A stretch of 64,000 nt of DNA from Aquimarina sediminis (GTDB taxonomy: Bacteria; Bacteroidota; Bacteroidia; Flavobacteriales; Flavobacteriaceae). Shown in pieces: positions 1 through 9,428 of this stretch. The position numbers and the translations under genes were made by a program. The stretch is from assembly GCF_002895435.1 (NCBI RefSeq), contig NZ_POYJ01000006.1, positions 124,001-188,000 of the forward strand, written 5' to 3'. The notes under the pieces are model-generated. The model did no database searches and was not told the origin of the DNA. It was given only the letters and a program-made list of their open reading frames with translations. Numbering within the stretch: position 1 is the stretch's first letter; each line of letters begins with the position of its first letter.

Positions 1-1
1 T

Positions 2-829
2 GTAATCACTACCACTTCTATGATTACGGATTTGGTTAAAAACATTGGTGGTAATTTAATTGAAGTCAAAGGGTTAATGGGTAGCGGGGTAGACCCTCAC
101 CTATATAAAGCCAGTGAAGGTGATGTTTCTAAACTAGTAAACGCTGATGTAATTTTCTATAACGGCTTACATCTTGAAGGAAAATTAGTAGAAGTATTTG
201 AAAAAATGAAACATCAAGATATCCAGACCATTGCCATTGGAGAGAGCTTAGATAAGAACATATTAATTGGTTCTGATTATTTTGCCTCTAATTATGATCC
301 TCATATATGGTTTAGTGTCAAAAACTGGAAAACCATTACCAGATTTGTTATAGATCAGCTAAAAACAATAGATCCTAAAAACGCTGAAGCTTTTGAAGCT
401 AATGGAAAGTCGTATTTAGCACAACTTGAAAAATTAGAGACAGAATTAAAAAACACTATAACAACTTTACCCAAAGAAAAACGAATCTTGGTTACTGCCC
501 ATGATGCCTTTAGTTATTTTGGAAAAGCTTATGATTTTAATGTAGTTGGTCTACAAGGGTTATCTACAGCAACCGAAGCAGGAGTGCAAGATGTTCAAAA
601 ACTAGCTAACTTTATTATTGAAAACAAGGTAAAAGCCATCTTTGTAGAAACTTCTGTTCCTAAACGCACTATAGAAGCTTTGCAAGCTGCTGTAAAATCC
701 AAAGGTCACGAAGTTACCATCGGAGGAACGCTATTTTCTGATGCACTTGGCAATAAGGGAACAAAAGAAGGTACTTATATCGGAATGTTTAGACATAATG
801 TAAATACCATTGTAAATGCACTCAGATAA
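2..829 (+). CDS. Metal ABC transporter substrate-binding protein (ZnuA/TroA family), 5' truncated by window edge
   Basis: Periplasmic metal-binding protein of a cluster A-I (TroA/ZnuA) importer for zinc, manganese or iron. The reading frame is open to the left edge of the window, so the signal peptide lies outside and the first in-window ATG at 20 is internal. The expected metal ligands are visible: His in [10 protein letters not shown], His in NYDPHIWF, His in [10 protein letters not shown], and Asp in the C-terminal LFSDALG. There is no His/Asp-rich zinc loop between the first two ligands, which favours a TroA-like protein (Mn, Fe or Zn) over classical ZnuA. The stop codon overlaps the ATG of the ATPase gene by one base, so the genes are translationally coupled. 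The exact metal cannot be read from the sequence. Confidence 0.93.
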   Translation, partial: VITTTSMITDLVKNIGGNLIEVKGLMGSGVDPHLYKASEGDVSKLVNADVIFYNGLHLEGKLVEVFEKMKHQDIQTIAIGESLDKNILIGSDYFASNYDPHIWFSVKNWKTITRFVIDQLKTIDPKNAEAFEANGKSYLAQLEKLETELKNTITTLPKEKRILVTAHDAFSYFGKAYDFNVVGLQGLSTATEAGVQDVQKLANFIIENKVKAIFVETSVPKRTIEALQAAVKSKGHEVTIGGTLFSDALGNKGTKEGTYIGMFRHNVNTIVNALR

Positions 830-1566
830 TGAATAACAAAATTGCAGTTCAAATAGATGATCTCACTGTAGCCTACAATTACAAACCAGTATTATGGGAT
901 ATTGACCTTAGCATACCTGAAGGTGTTTTAATGGCCATTGTGGGACCAAATGGAGCAGGAAAATCTACTCTTATTAAGTCGATTTTAGACATCATCAAGC
1001 CTATTGCTGGTAGTATCCAAATCTATGGAAAGCCATACAAAAAGCAAAGGTCTCTGGTTGCCTACGTGCCCCAAAAAGGAAGTGTAGATTGGGACTTTCC
1101 TACAACCGCCCTAGATGTAGTAATGATGGGAACCTATGGAAGCCTGGGATGGATCAAAAGACCTGGACAAAAAGAAAAAAAAGCCTCACTTGAAGCCTTA
1201 GAAAAAGTAGGAATGCTAGCCTTCAAAAATAGACAGATAAGTCAACTCTCAGGAGGGCAGCAACAACGTATTTTTTTAGCCAGAGCGTTGGTACAAAACG
1301 CATCTATCTACTTTATGGACGAGCCTTTTCAAGGAGTAGATGCCACCACAGAAAAAGCAATCATCAATATTTTAAAAGAATTAAGAAAAGCAGGAAAAAC
1401 AGTAATTGTCGTTCATCATGATTTACAGACTGTCCCCGAGTATTTTGATTGGGTAACCTTTTTAAATGTAAAAAAGATTGCTACTGGTCCGGTAAAAGAT
1501 ATTTTTAATGACGACAACTTAACAAAAACCTACGGAATTAATTATAAGGTTAGTGTTCAGCAATAA
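829..1566 (+). CDS. Metal ABC transporter ATP-binding protein
   Basis: Nucleotide-binding subunit that powers the metal importer at the inner membrane. Visible motifs are Walker [10 protein letters not shown] (residues 39-47), the Q-loop in [14 protein letters not shown], the signature LSGGQQQR (about 140), Walker B IYFMDEP (about 160) and the switch His in VVHHD (about 196). The [10 protein letters not shown] segment is typical of the ZnuC/MntB/TroB family. The length of 245 aa is usual. It sits between the binding protein (1-bp overlap) and two permeases, forming a four-gene operon. Confidence 0.95.
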   Translation: MNNKIAVQIDDLTVAYNYKPVLWDIDLSIPEGVLMAIVGPNGAGKSTLIKSILDIIKPIAGSIQIYGKPYKKQRSLVAYVPQKGSVDWDFPTTALDVVMMGTYGSLGWIKRPGQKEKKASLEALEKVGMLAFKNRQISQLSGGQQQRIFLARALVQNASIYFMDEPFQGVDATTEKAIINILKELRKAGKTVIVVHHDLQTVPEYFDWVTFLNVKKIATGPVKDIFNDDNLTKTYGINYKVSVQQ

Positions 1567-1605
1567 GTGCTGGGTAATTAGATTGATAACAACCAATTAA
1601 CAACA

Positions 1606-2739
1606 ATGGATGTAAAAGAATATATCGAACTTGTCTTTACGGATTATACGCTTCGAACTATTACACTAGGTACAGCCGTTCTTGGAGCCATCTGCGGCAT
1701 GCTTGGAAGTTTTGCTGTATTGCGCAAGCAAAGCTTATTAGGCGATGCCATTTCTCATGCTGCACTACCTGGTATTGCTATTGCCTTTATAATCATAGGC
1801 ACCAAAAATAGTTCTGCTTTTTTGTTAGGAGCATTAATAAGTGGCTTAATAGGCACTTTCTGGATTCGAGGTATAACCAGTAAAACACACCTTAAATCTG
1901 ATACAGCACTAGGTCTAATATTATCTTTGTTTTTTGGTTTTGGAATGCTATTACTAACCTATATCCAAAAATTGCCTAATGCTAATCAAGCTGGTTTAGA
2001 AAGTTATCTTTTTGGACAAGCAGCTACACTTCTGGAGAGTGATGTGTGGTTAATGGTTATTGTTACAGGAATTAGCTTAATCACACTATTGTTATTCTGG
2101 AAAGAACTCAAATTACTACTATTCGATGCAGATTACACTAAAACATTAGGCTTTAACACCAGATTCTTAGATATTCTGATCACCACTTTTATTGTAATTG
2201 CCATAGTATTAGGGTTACAAACGGTCGGTGTAGTATTAATGAGCGCTATGCTATTAGCTCCAGCCGCTGCGGCAAGGCAATGGACTAACAACCTTGCTGT
2301 AATGGTTATTCTAGCAGCAGTATTTGGTGCTTTTTCCGGAGTTTTTGGCACAGCAATTAGTGCTAGCCATAACAACCTATCTACAGGTCCTGTAATCGTT
2401 CTTGTTGCCAGTGTATTTGTTTTATTCTCTTTTATCTTTTCGCCAGGACGAGGGTTACTATTTCGAGAAATACGCTTTAGAAAAAACAGAAACGATCTTC
2501 AATTACATAAAACATTATCTTTTATGTACAATATCGTAAAGACTCACCAGGATATTACTCACCCTCATGCGATTAAAATTTTAAATAATTTTCAGGGGTT
2601 TACCCGAAAATCACTTCAAAAATTAGAAAACAAAGACTATGTCAAAATACAAGGCAACATGTGGTCTATGACAGAATCAGGATACCACACTGCCTCTAAT
2701 CTCTATAATCAATTAACCAAAGAAGAAGGAAATGAGTAA
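1606..2739 (+). CDS. Metal ABC transporter permease with C-terminal winged-helix domain (first copy)
   Basis: ABC-3 family integral membrane permease of the metal importer. Residues 1 to about 285 hold eight or nine hydrophobic segments, with the family hallmarks LLGDAISHAALPG near residue 45 and LLAPAAAARQWT near 215. The protein is about 90 residues longer than a plain permease. The extra C-terminus (about 295-377) contains FTRKSLQKLENKDYVKIQG and MTESGYHTAS, a pattern like the winged-helix DNA-binding part of DtxR/MntR repressors. It overlaps the next permease by 8 bp. Whether the C-terminal domain binds DNA, metal or the ATPase is not known from sequence. Confidence 0.93.
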   Translation: MDVKEYIELVFTDYTLRTITLGTAVLGAICGMLGSFAVLRKQSLLGDAISHAALPGIAIAFIIIGTKNSSAFLLGALISGLIGTFWIRGITSKTHLKSDTALGLILSLFFGFGMLLLTYIQKLPNANQAGLESYLFGQAATLLESDVWLMVIVTGISLITLLLFWKELKLLLFDADYTKTLGFNTRFLDILITTFIVIAIVLGLQTVGVVLMSAMLLAPAAAARQWTNNLAVMVILAAVFGAFSGVFGTAISASHNNLSTGPVIVLVASVFVLFSFIFSPGRGLLFREIRFRKNRNDLQLHKTLSFMYNIVKTHQDITHPHAIKILNNFQGFTRKSLQKLENKDYVKIQGNMWSMTESGYHTASNLYNQLTKEEGNE

Positions 2740-3892
2740 TGCACAGATCGAAATACAGTTAATTGCCAGTATGGTAGCGATTGCATGCGCTATTCCAGGT
2801 ACATTTTTGGTATTACGCAAAATGGCATTAATCACAGATGCAATAAGTCATTCTATCTTACCTGGTATTGTTATTGGTTTTTTTATCACCCATGATTTAT
2901 CATCACCATTATTAATCATTCTTGCTGCAGCTAGTGGAGTCATAACTGTAATTTTAGTAGAATTTATTCAAAAAACAGGCTTAGTAAAAGAAGATACTGC
3001 CATAGGTCTGGTTTTCCCTGCTTTGTTTAGTATTGGCATTATTCTAATTGCGCAAAATGCCAATGATGTACACTTGGATGTTGACGCGGTATTATTAGGA
3101 GAACTTGCTTTTGCCCCTTTTGACCGTCTTATCATGGGAGGCACGGACCTAGGTCCAAAATCTTTATGGATTATCGGTACTATACTACTAATTACTTTAG
3201 GGTTATTATTTACCTTTTTTAAGGAACTAAAAGTTAGCACATTTGATGCAGGTTTAGCATCTGCACTAGGACTTTCTCCTGTTGTAATACACTATGGATT
3301 AATGACAGTATCATCCATCACTACTGTAGGAGCTTTTGATGCCGTTGGAGCAATTTTGGTTATCGCTTTAATGATCGCTCCCGCAGCCACTGCATACCTA
3401 TTAACAAACGATCTAAAAAAAATGTTATCACTATCTGTATTCTTTGGCGTGAGTAGCGCAATTACAGGATATTGGGTGGCTCATGCGATTGACAGCTCAA
3501 TATCCGGATCAATGACAACGGTACTTGGACTAGTTTTTTTAGCAGTATATCTATTTGCCCCAAACAAAGGTTTGTTTTCTGTATTATATCGTCAAAAACA
3601 ACAACGAATCGAGGTTTCTCTGCTTACTTTTTTATTACACTTAAGCAATCACAAAGAAAAAGAAGAACGACATGTAAAACACTTGAACGAACATATCAAC
3701 TGGCAAAAAGTACAATCTAAATCCGTTCTTGACCTAGCCCTAAAAAACAATATGATCAAAATCGACGATGACATAGTTTCCTTAACAAAAAAAGGCAAAA
3801 AGTTTACTACTAAAGCTATAGATTATATTATAACAAATAAAAACTCTGAGATTGAAAACATAAAGGATCGCTTTTTCCTGTTTAGGGGTTAA
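2732..3892 (+). CDS. Metal ABC transporter permease with C-terminal winged-helix domain (second copy)
   Basis: Second ABC-3 permease, probably pairing with the first as in TroC-TroD. Hallmarks are LITDAISHSILPGIV near residue 35 and LMIAPAATAYLLT near 220, within eight or nine hydrophobic stretches. From about residue 290 a soluble tail follows with NWQKVQSKSVLDLALKNNM and VSLTKKGKKFTTKA, again resembling a winged helix followed by a wing. Both permeases therefore carry the same kind of C-terminal extension. This is the last gene of the operon; it converges on the TonB receptor gene with about 106 bp between them and no clear terminator. Confidence 0.92.
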   Translation: MSNAQIEIQLIASMVAIACAIPGTFLVLRKMALITDAISHSILPGIVIGFFITHDLSSPLLIILAAASGVITVILVEFIQKTGLVKEDTAIGLVFPALFSIGIILIAQNANDVHLDVDAVLLGELAFAPFDRLIMGGTDLGPKSLWIIGTILLITLGLLFTFFKELKVSTFDAGLASALGLSPVVIHYGLMTVSSITTVGAFDAVGAILVIALMIAPAATAYLLTNDLKKMLSLSVFFGVSSAITGYWVAHAIDSSISGSMTTVLGLVFLAVYLFAPNKGLFSVLYRQKQQRIEVSLLTFLLHLSNHKEKEERHVKHLNEHINWQKVQSKSVLDLALKNNMIKIDDDIVSLTKKGKKFTTKAIDYIITNKNSEIENIKDRFFLFRG

Positions 3893-3998
3893 TTTTATCT
3901 GATCTATCTAATTTCTTTGTATTTCCTGAAACTCTATAACCAAGCACACTACATAACAATTTCAAAGTAGAAATGCTGCATGAAGCAACCTAACCTCA

Positions 3999-6329
3999 TT
4001 ATTTTGAGATTAGTTTTATTCCAAAATAAATCGTTCTTGGCAGAGATGGTCCAAAAACAAAATTACTATCTCTATTTTTTCCTATATCAAAGTTTTCTTG
4101 GTATTCATTGAAGATATTTTTAACTCCTCCATATATGCCAATTTTAGATCCAAATTTGAAAAAATCAAAAGTATATCCAACTTTTGCACTTACTTCAGAA
4201 AATGGCTTAGAAGTTATTATTTCATCAACTAATTGATTTGGAGCACCTGCAAAATGTGGAACTTTCATTTCTCCAGTATAGACATAGTTTATACTGGCAT
4301 TAAACTTCTTGTTCGGGGTTATTGACAAGGTTGCGAATCCATAATCACGTGGAGTTCTGATAAATTCTCTTAACCCTTCTAATCCATCTATATATTGAAC
4401 TTTTTCATCAAATTTACTAGTCTGTAAAGTAAAACCCGTTTCCAACTGAATCTTTTTGTCATAATTTGCCCTTAGTTCTAATGTTACCCCTTGTATTGTT
4501 GCTCCCTGTCCATTTTGTTTTTCAAAAAGTTCTCCGAAGTTATCTTCTCCTATAGGCTGTAGGAAGAATGCATCATTTAAACGGGTTCTAAAACCTTCAA
4601 AAGTAAATCCTGCGATAAAATGCTCCATGGGCTTATCATAGTTAATTGAAGCACTATAACTTTGAGATTTTTCTGGCAATAATTCTGGTGATAAAGATAC
4701 ACGAGATACTCCTCCTCCTGCAAATGCTATATGTAAATCTGTGTCAAAAGCTTGTGGCGCCCTAAAACCAGTACCATAACTTATCCTAAATTGTGTATTA
4801 GTTTTATATTTATACAATAAAGATGCCCTTGGGCTCAAAACCAGTTCATCTACTAGATTATGAACATCCATTCTAACCCCAGATAGTAATGTCAAAGAAG
4901 GAAGTATCTCCCAATCGCTTTGCAAAAACACTCCCAAATCCTTGGTCGTTTGATCAATCAAATAATTATAAGAAGAAATTTCATCCAAAACATCATCTAC
5001 AACATACTCACCTCCTAATGTAAGTGTGTTAGTTCCTTTTATGAAATTATACAATTTATGATTTAGTTGAAATCCCCCTTGCAAGGTTGTTGTATTTGAT
5101 GTTCCATATGGTGGATTTTCAATATGCGCTTGTACCTCATCTGGATCATCAGGAAAAATACCTGTATAATGCTTACGTTTAGTATTTTGCCAAGCTGCAT
5201 ATGTAATAAAAGAGGAATCATCATTATTAAAATTAATTTGATAATCAGCACTCCCCATCCATACGTTATGTGTTCTTTCTTCTGACTGCTGAGTAAGGTG
5301 AGCTACTGTTTCTACCATTTCTCCACCATAGCGAAACTCGTTTAAGTTACTAATGTTAATTTCTAATTTTTGATTATCACTAGGCAAAAAGAAGACATTG
5401 GTTCCAAAAGAAGTATTTTCGAGCTCAGGGATTTCAGAAAAATTATCGCTATTATGATCATATAGCTCTCGCTCTCTATGGTTAAAAAAGAAGGAGACTC
5501 CAGAGTTTACCTCTTCAGAAACTAAAGATGCATTTCCACTAAAAACCACATCATCACTCTTTCCGTTTATATTTTGATAAAATGAATTTAGTTCATATGA
5601 GTTCTTTTTAGGTATCTTAGTAATTACATTTACTGTTCCTCCAATTGCACTTGATCCATATAATGAGGATCCACCCCCGCGAACAACTTCTATACGATCG
5701 ATCATATTTGCAGGTAATTGCTCCAGCCCATACAGCCCGGTTAACGGACTGAATATCGGACGACCATTAATCAATATTTGAGAATAACCACCAGCGAGCC
5801 CATTCATACGCAATTGTGTATAATTGCAGGTTTGACAATCTGTCTCCACTCTCAATCCTGGTTGAAATTTTAATCCTTCAGATAAGTTACAAGCTTGCAC
5901 ATCATCTAAAGTTTGGTTATTTATTAAATTAACAATTACAGGAGAATCTGTTTGCCTTTTGTAAGTTTTGGTTCCCGTAACTACAATTTCGTTAAGAGTG
6001 TTTAAATTCTCATTAAGGTCAAATGTGAGCTCTATATTTTCATTTTGACCATCTATGGTAACAGTTTTACTTTGATTTTCGTACCCCATATAAGAAGCAG
6101 TTACCACGTATGTACCAAAAGGAATATCTTCTATACGAAAACAACCCTTAGTATTTGTAACCCCACCAAGAGGAGTACTTGTTGACACATTAACGGTTGC
6201 TAACTCCTGAACGCTACCATCTACTTTAATTGTACCATGCACTGCACCCATTTGAGCACAAGACACTTGAGAAGTGAAGGTTATAATTAGAAGAAAAATA
6301 ATAGTAGTTGTCTCAAACTTAAACTTCAT
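3999..6329 (-). CDS. TonB-dependent receptor, probably for metal or metal-chelate uptake
   Basis: Outer-membrane active transporter of 776 aa. Residues 1-25 form a signal peptide ending SCAQ. Residues about 28-110 form a carboxypeptidase-regulatory-like beta sandwich, common at the N-terminus of Bacteroidota receptors. The plug follows (about 120-235), with QLRMNGLAGGYSQILINGRP and RIEVVRGGGSSLYGSSAIGG, then the barrel. A Cys pair (CQTCNYTQ) lies in the plug near residue 163. No SusD partner is adjacent, which argues against a glycan role. The neighbouring metal ABC operon and the DtxR-like palindrome in its promoter suggest uptake of Mn, Fe or Zn; that substrate is inferred. Confidence 0.9.
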   Translation of the reverse strand: MKFKFETTTIIFLLIITFTSQVSCAQMGAVHGTIKVDGSVQELATVNVSTSTPLGGVTNTKGCFRIEDIPFGTYVVTASYMGYENQSKTVTIDGQNENIELTFDLNENLNTLNEIVVTGTKTYKRQTDSPVIVNLINNQTLDDVQACNLSEGLKFQPGLRVETDCQTCNYTQLRMNGLAGGYSQILINGRPIFSPLTGLYGLEQLPANMIDRIEVVRGGGSSLYGSSAIGGTVNVITKIPKKNSYELNSFYQNINGKSDDVVFSGNASLVSEEVNSGVSFFFNHRERELYDHNSDNFSEIPELENTSFGTNVFFLPSDNQKLEINISNLNEFRYGGEMVETVAHLTQQSEERTHNVWMGSADYQINFNNDDSSFITYAAWQNTKRKHYTGIFPDDPDEVQAHIENPPYGTSNTTTLQGGFQLNHKLYNFIKGTNTLTLGGEYVVDDVLDEISSYNYLIDQTTKDLGVFLQSDWEILPSLTLLSGVRMDVHNLVDELVLSPRASLLYKYKTNTQFRISYGTGFRAPQAFDTDLHIAFAGGGVSRVSLSPELLPEKSQSYSASINYDKPMEHFIAGFTFEGFRTRLNDAFFLQPIGEDNFGELFEKQNGQGATIQGVTLELRANYDKKIQLETGFTLQTSKFDEKVQYIDGLEGLREFIRTPRDYGFATLSITPNKKFNASINYVYTGEMKVPHFAGAPNQLVDEIITSKPFSEVSAKVGYTFDFFKFGSKIGIYGGVKNIFNEYQENFDIGKNRDSNFVFGPSLPRTIYFGIKLISK

Positions 6330-6352
6330 AACTGACTTTTTGTTTTACAACG

Positions 6353-6383
6353 CAAACTTATAAAGTTAGACTTGACTAACAAA
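6353..6383 (-). promoter_or_regulatory. Promoter of the TonB receptor gene with an embedded DtxR/MntR-like operator
   Basis: On the minus strand a Bacteroidota promoter is visible: -33 box TTTG (6383-6380), a 19-nt spacer, and -7 box TAAGTTTG (6360-6353), 23 nt before the receptor ATG. The spacer is filled by the imperfect palindrome GTTAGACTTGACTAAC (6365-6380), which matches itself at 12 of 16 positions. Its GTTAG...CTAAC arms resemble operators of DtxR/IdeR/MntR repressors. A site between the -33 and -7 boxes is a classic place for repression. No repressor gene is in the window. Confidence 0.5.
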
Positions 6384-6531
6384 ATTATATAGCAACTATT
6401 TCATTTTTTTACTTTAACAAAACACAAACAAATCTATACCAACACATGAAATATTCTTTTTACAACATAAAACTTATACATACAACAATTTAAAAAGGTT
6501 AATTCATCAAAAATTGAGTAAAATAACTATA

Positions 6532-6803
6532 ATGAAAATCTTTCTTTCTATAATTATCTTCCTTTTTTATTCCACAAGCTCTGCTCAAGAAAAATCTATT
6601 TTTCTTGTAGAAGAAAAGCAAATCCAATCGGGTATCGAAGAAGTGCTCAACGACCAATTATAAAAAGCATCCCTGCAAAAAGCAGGGTGCAAATGTTAAT
6701 TTTAATTCCGTTAACAGATGTAGCATCCCACTACACTTACAATCTGATTATAAATGAAGAATTAGAACATCTAAATGTAATGCATTATAAAAATAGAAGG
6801 TGA
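6532..6803 (+). pseudogene. Decayed gene for a small secreted protein
   Basis: An ATG at 6532 opens a 43-codon frame that begins with a convincing signal peptide (MKIFLSIIIFLFYSTSSAQ) and stops at 6661-6663. The following 45 codons (6669-6803) stay open in another frame and read like protein (IPAKSRVQMLILIPLTDVAS and onward), ending at TGA 6801-6803. A signal peptide followed by a shifted continuation suggests a frameshifted and truncated gene rather than a real 43-aa protein. I do not recognise the family. Confidence 0.4.
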
Positions 6804-6833
6804 AAATATAGTTTACTATCTCTACTAAACACC

Positions 6834-6865
6834 AATTCCTATGAGGGTTCGCTCTCATAGGAATT
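6834..6865. terminator. Perfect 14-bp hairpin with UUCG loop
   Basis: Arms AATTCCTATGAGGG (6834-6847) and CTCTCATAGGAATT (6852-6865), with one G-U pair, close a TTCG tetraloop. There is no U-tract on either side, so it could be a processing or stability element as well as a terminator. It lies between the two gene remnants. Confidence 0.45.
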
Positions 6866-6933
6866 GAAACAATAGACAGGGTTTAATTTACATATCCTAT
6901 CTAGATGGCAATATAATCTTTCGGTATATTTTT

Positions 6934-7150
6934 TTATTTCTTAGTTTCAATCAACTTTTTAACTAAAGACCTTAACTCTTCTATTTCTTTTTGTTGTTGG
7001 ATAGCATAAAGTGTTAATTCCTCAACTTTTTGCTATAATTTAGCATCCATTTCTCCTAAAAAAATACCGTTTTCCTCTACCTCTTTTGTACCAGGTATAT
7101 CTTTTAAATGTCCTTCTTCTTTAATATGATTTTCTACTTCAATTTTGAAA
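6934..7150 (-). pseudogene. Remnant of a flavobacterial S74-like/tail-fibre-type protein C-terminus
   Basis: On the minus strand about 70 codons match the characteristic C-terminal tail of flavobacterial proteins annotated as tail-fibre or peptidase S74-like: GHLKDIPGTKEVEENGIFLG, then the coiled coil KVEELTLYAIQQQKEIEELR, ending at a stop complementary to 6934-6936. An in-frame TAG interrupts it right after GEMDAKL, and the N-terminal bulk of such a protein is missing. It is a broken, truncated copy. The full-length protein is usually several hundred residues. Confidence 0.6.
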
Positions 7151-7156
7151 TTATAA

Positions 7157-7190
7157 AAAAAACCACAACAAATTTTGCTGTGGCTTTTAT
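7157..7190 (-). terminator. Terminator of the E2 gene
   Basis: On the minus strand the stem CCACAGCA / TGTTGTGG (7183-7176 with 7170-7163) is followed by a run of T (7162-7155). It lies about 30 bp past the stop codon of the dihydrolipoamide acyltransferase gene. Confidence 0.7.
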
Positions 7191-7214
7191 GATCTCATTA
7201 TGAGAAATATAACT

Positions 7215-8561
7215 TTAAAATTCTCTATTCACATCCCAAGCTTCTAAGTAATCTTTTACACGCTGAACGAACTGTCCCCCCAGTGCTCCATTTACAACTC
7301 TATGATCATAAGAGTGGGATAAAAACATCTTGTATCGAATACCTATAAAGTCTCCTTCTGGTGTTTCTATTACAGCAGGAACTTTTCTAATTGCCCCCAG
7401 AGCCAAAATCCCAACTTGTGGCTGGTTGATAATTGGTGTTCCCATAATACTACCAAATGTTCCTACATTGGTTACTGTATAGGTACCACCTTGTATATCA
7501 TCTGGTTTCAGAGCGTTATTACGGGCTCTGTTTGCCAAATCATTGACAGCTTTGGTCATGCCAACCAGATTAAGCTGGTCTGCATTTTTGATCACTGGAA
7601 CAATCAAATTACCATCTGGCAATGCGGCTGCCATACCTAGGTTTATATTTTTCTTTTTAACGATTGTATCTCCAGAGACAGAGATATTCATCATCGGAAA
7701 GTCTTTTATCGCTTTAGCAACGGCTTCCATAAATATAGGAGTAAACGTAAGGTTTTCTCCTTCTCTCTTCATAAAATCTCCTTTAACCTTCTTTCTCCAG
7801 TTCCATATGTTAGTTACATCAGCCTCGATAAAAGATTGTACATGAGCAGAAGTTTGCACAGATTCAACCATATGATGAGCAATAAGCTTACCCATTCTGG
7901 TCATTTCTATAATCTCATCTTCTCCAGAGGCTACTACTGGCGAAGCTTTTGAAACTTCTTGTTTTTTAGTAACTGCAGCAGGCTTTTCAACCGTTTTTAT
8001 TGCTGGTACAGATTCTACAGGTTTATACTCAACTTTTCCATTCTTACGATCCTCTACGAATTGTAAAATATCATTTTTGGTAACGCGACCATCTTTACCA
8101 GTTCCCGAAATTGCTTCAAGCTCATCTAACGTAACATTCTCTGCAGTTGCTATATTCTTTACTAATGGAGAGTAAAACCTACTACTTCCAGAAAAATCAG
8201 TGGTACTTCCTACTGCTTCCGTAGTCTCTACTATTTGTTCTTCAATTACAACTGCTTCTTTAGGAGCTTCCTCTATTACAGCGGTCGTTTCTTGCGGAGT
8301 TGAATCTACAGCTCCTTCTCCTTCGGTTTCTATTACAGCTATAACCTGACCTACTTGTACCACATCATCAACTTCAAAAAGTTTTTCGATCAATACACCT
8401 TCAACCTCACTAGGTACTTCACTGTCAACTTTATCTGTTGCAATTTCAACTACTGCATCATCCAATTCGATAGTATCTCCAACCTCTTTTAACCAAGTTG
8501 TTATTGTTGCTTCTGCAACACTCTCACCCATTTTTGGAAGTTTAAGCTCAAATTTTGCCAT
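7215..8561 (-). CDS. Dihydrolipoamide acyltransferase (E2 of a 2-oxo acid dehydrogenase complex)
   Basis: Core acyltransferase of a 2-oxo acid dehydrogenase complex, transferring the acyl group from lipoamide to CoA. Residues 1-77 form one lipoyl domain with the lipoylated Lys44 in ATDKVDSEVPSEVEG. A flexible Ala/Glu/Thr-rich linker follows. The E3/E1-binding domain is about 131-175 (RFYSPLVKNIATAENVTLDE). The catalytic domain ends with SYDHRVVNGALGGQF; His420 of DHR is the active-site base. The lipoyl motif DKVDSEVPS and single lipoyl domain favour the branched-chain 2-oxo acid complex, but a 2-oxoglutarate role cannot be excluded. E1 and E3 genes are not adjacent. The length of 448 aa is normal. 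Confidence 0.93.
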   Translation of the reverse strand: MAKFELKLPKMGESVAEATITTWLKEVGDTIELDDAVVEIATDKVDSEVPSEVEGVLIEKLFEVDDVVQVGQVIAVIETEGEGAVDSTPQETTAVIEEAPKEAVVIEEQIVETTEAVGSTTDFSGSSRFYSPLVKNIATAENVTLDELEAISGTGKDGRVTKNDILQFVEDRKNGKVEYKPVESVPAIKTVEKPAAVTKKQEVSKASPVVASGEDEIIEMTRMGKLIAHHMVESVQTSAHVQSFIEADVTNIWNWRKKVKGDFMKREGENLTFTPIFMEAVAKAIKDFPMMNISVSGDTIVKKKNINLGMAAALPDGNLIVPVIKNADQLNLVGMTKAVNDLANRARNNALKPDDIQGGTYTVTNVGTFGSIMGTPIINQPQVGILALGAIRKVPAVIETPEGDFIGIRYKMFLSHSYDHRVVNGALGGQFVQRVKDYLEAWDVNREF

Positions 8562-8698
8562 ATCCTTAATAAAAAGTGTTTATAAGTTATATTTTTTGCG
8601 AATTTAATTAAAATTCACCTTAAAAATTAGTTTTTATCTATTAAAATTTATTTAAAAATAGTTTTTAGCAATCAACCGAATCAATAATCACGTTTTGA

Positions 8699-9319
8699 CT
8701 ACGAACTTTTTAAAGCATTTTCAAAAGGAATTCGATTAAGTATACTCCTTCCTAACGTGATCTCATCTGCATATTCCAATTCATCATTAACTCCAATACC
8801 TCTTGCTATAGTAGAGGTTTTTATATCTACTCCTTCTAATTGTTTATATATATAAAAATTAGTAGTATCTCCCTCCATGGTAGCACTTAATGCAAATATC
8901 AATTCTTTAATCACACCTGATTTAGCCTTTTCGACAAGAGAACTTATATTTAGTTCTTGTGGTCCCACACCATCTAGTGGACTTATTTTCCCACCTAAAA
9001 CATGATATAAACCTCGATATTGCCCTGTACTTTCTATAGCCATCACATCACGTATATCTTCAACAACACAGATAATCTCTCTATTTCGGTTAGGGTTACT
9101 ACATATCTCACAAGTATCTACATCACTAATACTATGGCACGTTTTACAAAACTTTATATCCTTACGAAGTACTCCTAAAGCTTTCGTCAAATGCTCTGTT
9201 TGCGTTTGAGGTTGCCTAAGTAAATGCAGCACTAAGCGTAATGCAGTGCGTTTTCCTATCCCAGGTAATTGAGACATTTCATAAACTGCGTTTTCCAATA
9301 ATTTTGAAGAAAATTCCAT
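8699..9319 (-). CDS. recR: Recombination mediator protein RecR
   Basis: RecFOR pathway protein that helps load RecA on gapped DNA. Visible parts are a helix-hairpin-helix ([17 protein letters not shown], about 17-33), a C4 zinc finger ([16 protein letters not shown], about 58-73) and a Toprim domain ([17 protein letters not shown]). The length of 206 aa is typical. It is transcribed away from the small membrane protein gene at 9429, and about 140 bp separates its stop from the start of the E2 gene's 5' side. Confidence 0.96.
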   Translation of the reverse strand: MEFSSKLLENAVYEMSQLPGIGKRTALRLVLHLLRQPQTQTEHLTKALGVLRKDIKFCKTCHSISDVDTCEICSNPNRNREIICVVEDIRDVMAIESTGQYRGLYHVLGGKISPLDGVGPQELNISSLVEKAKSGVIKELIFALSATMEGDTTNFYIYKQLEGVDIKTSTIARGIGVNDELEYADEITLGRSILNRIPFENALKSS

Positions 9320-9428
9320 TATGCCACAAATTTAGCATTTTTAATGTAGACCTCTTTATAAATACTACTATAATCTTTACTATGCAGTTGAAAGCTTTTT
9401 TTGTTATTTTTACTTCAAAAGTAAAACA

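Noticed and set aside
2133..2375. Antisense ORFs inside permease, secA, ilvE and other genes
   Set aside because: They lie opposite strong coding frames, have no protein-like motifs or ribosome binding sites, and are shadows of the real genes.
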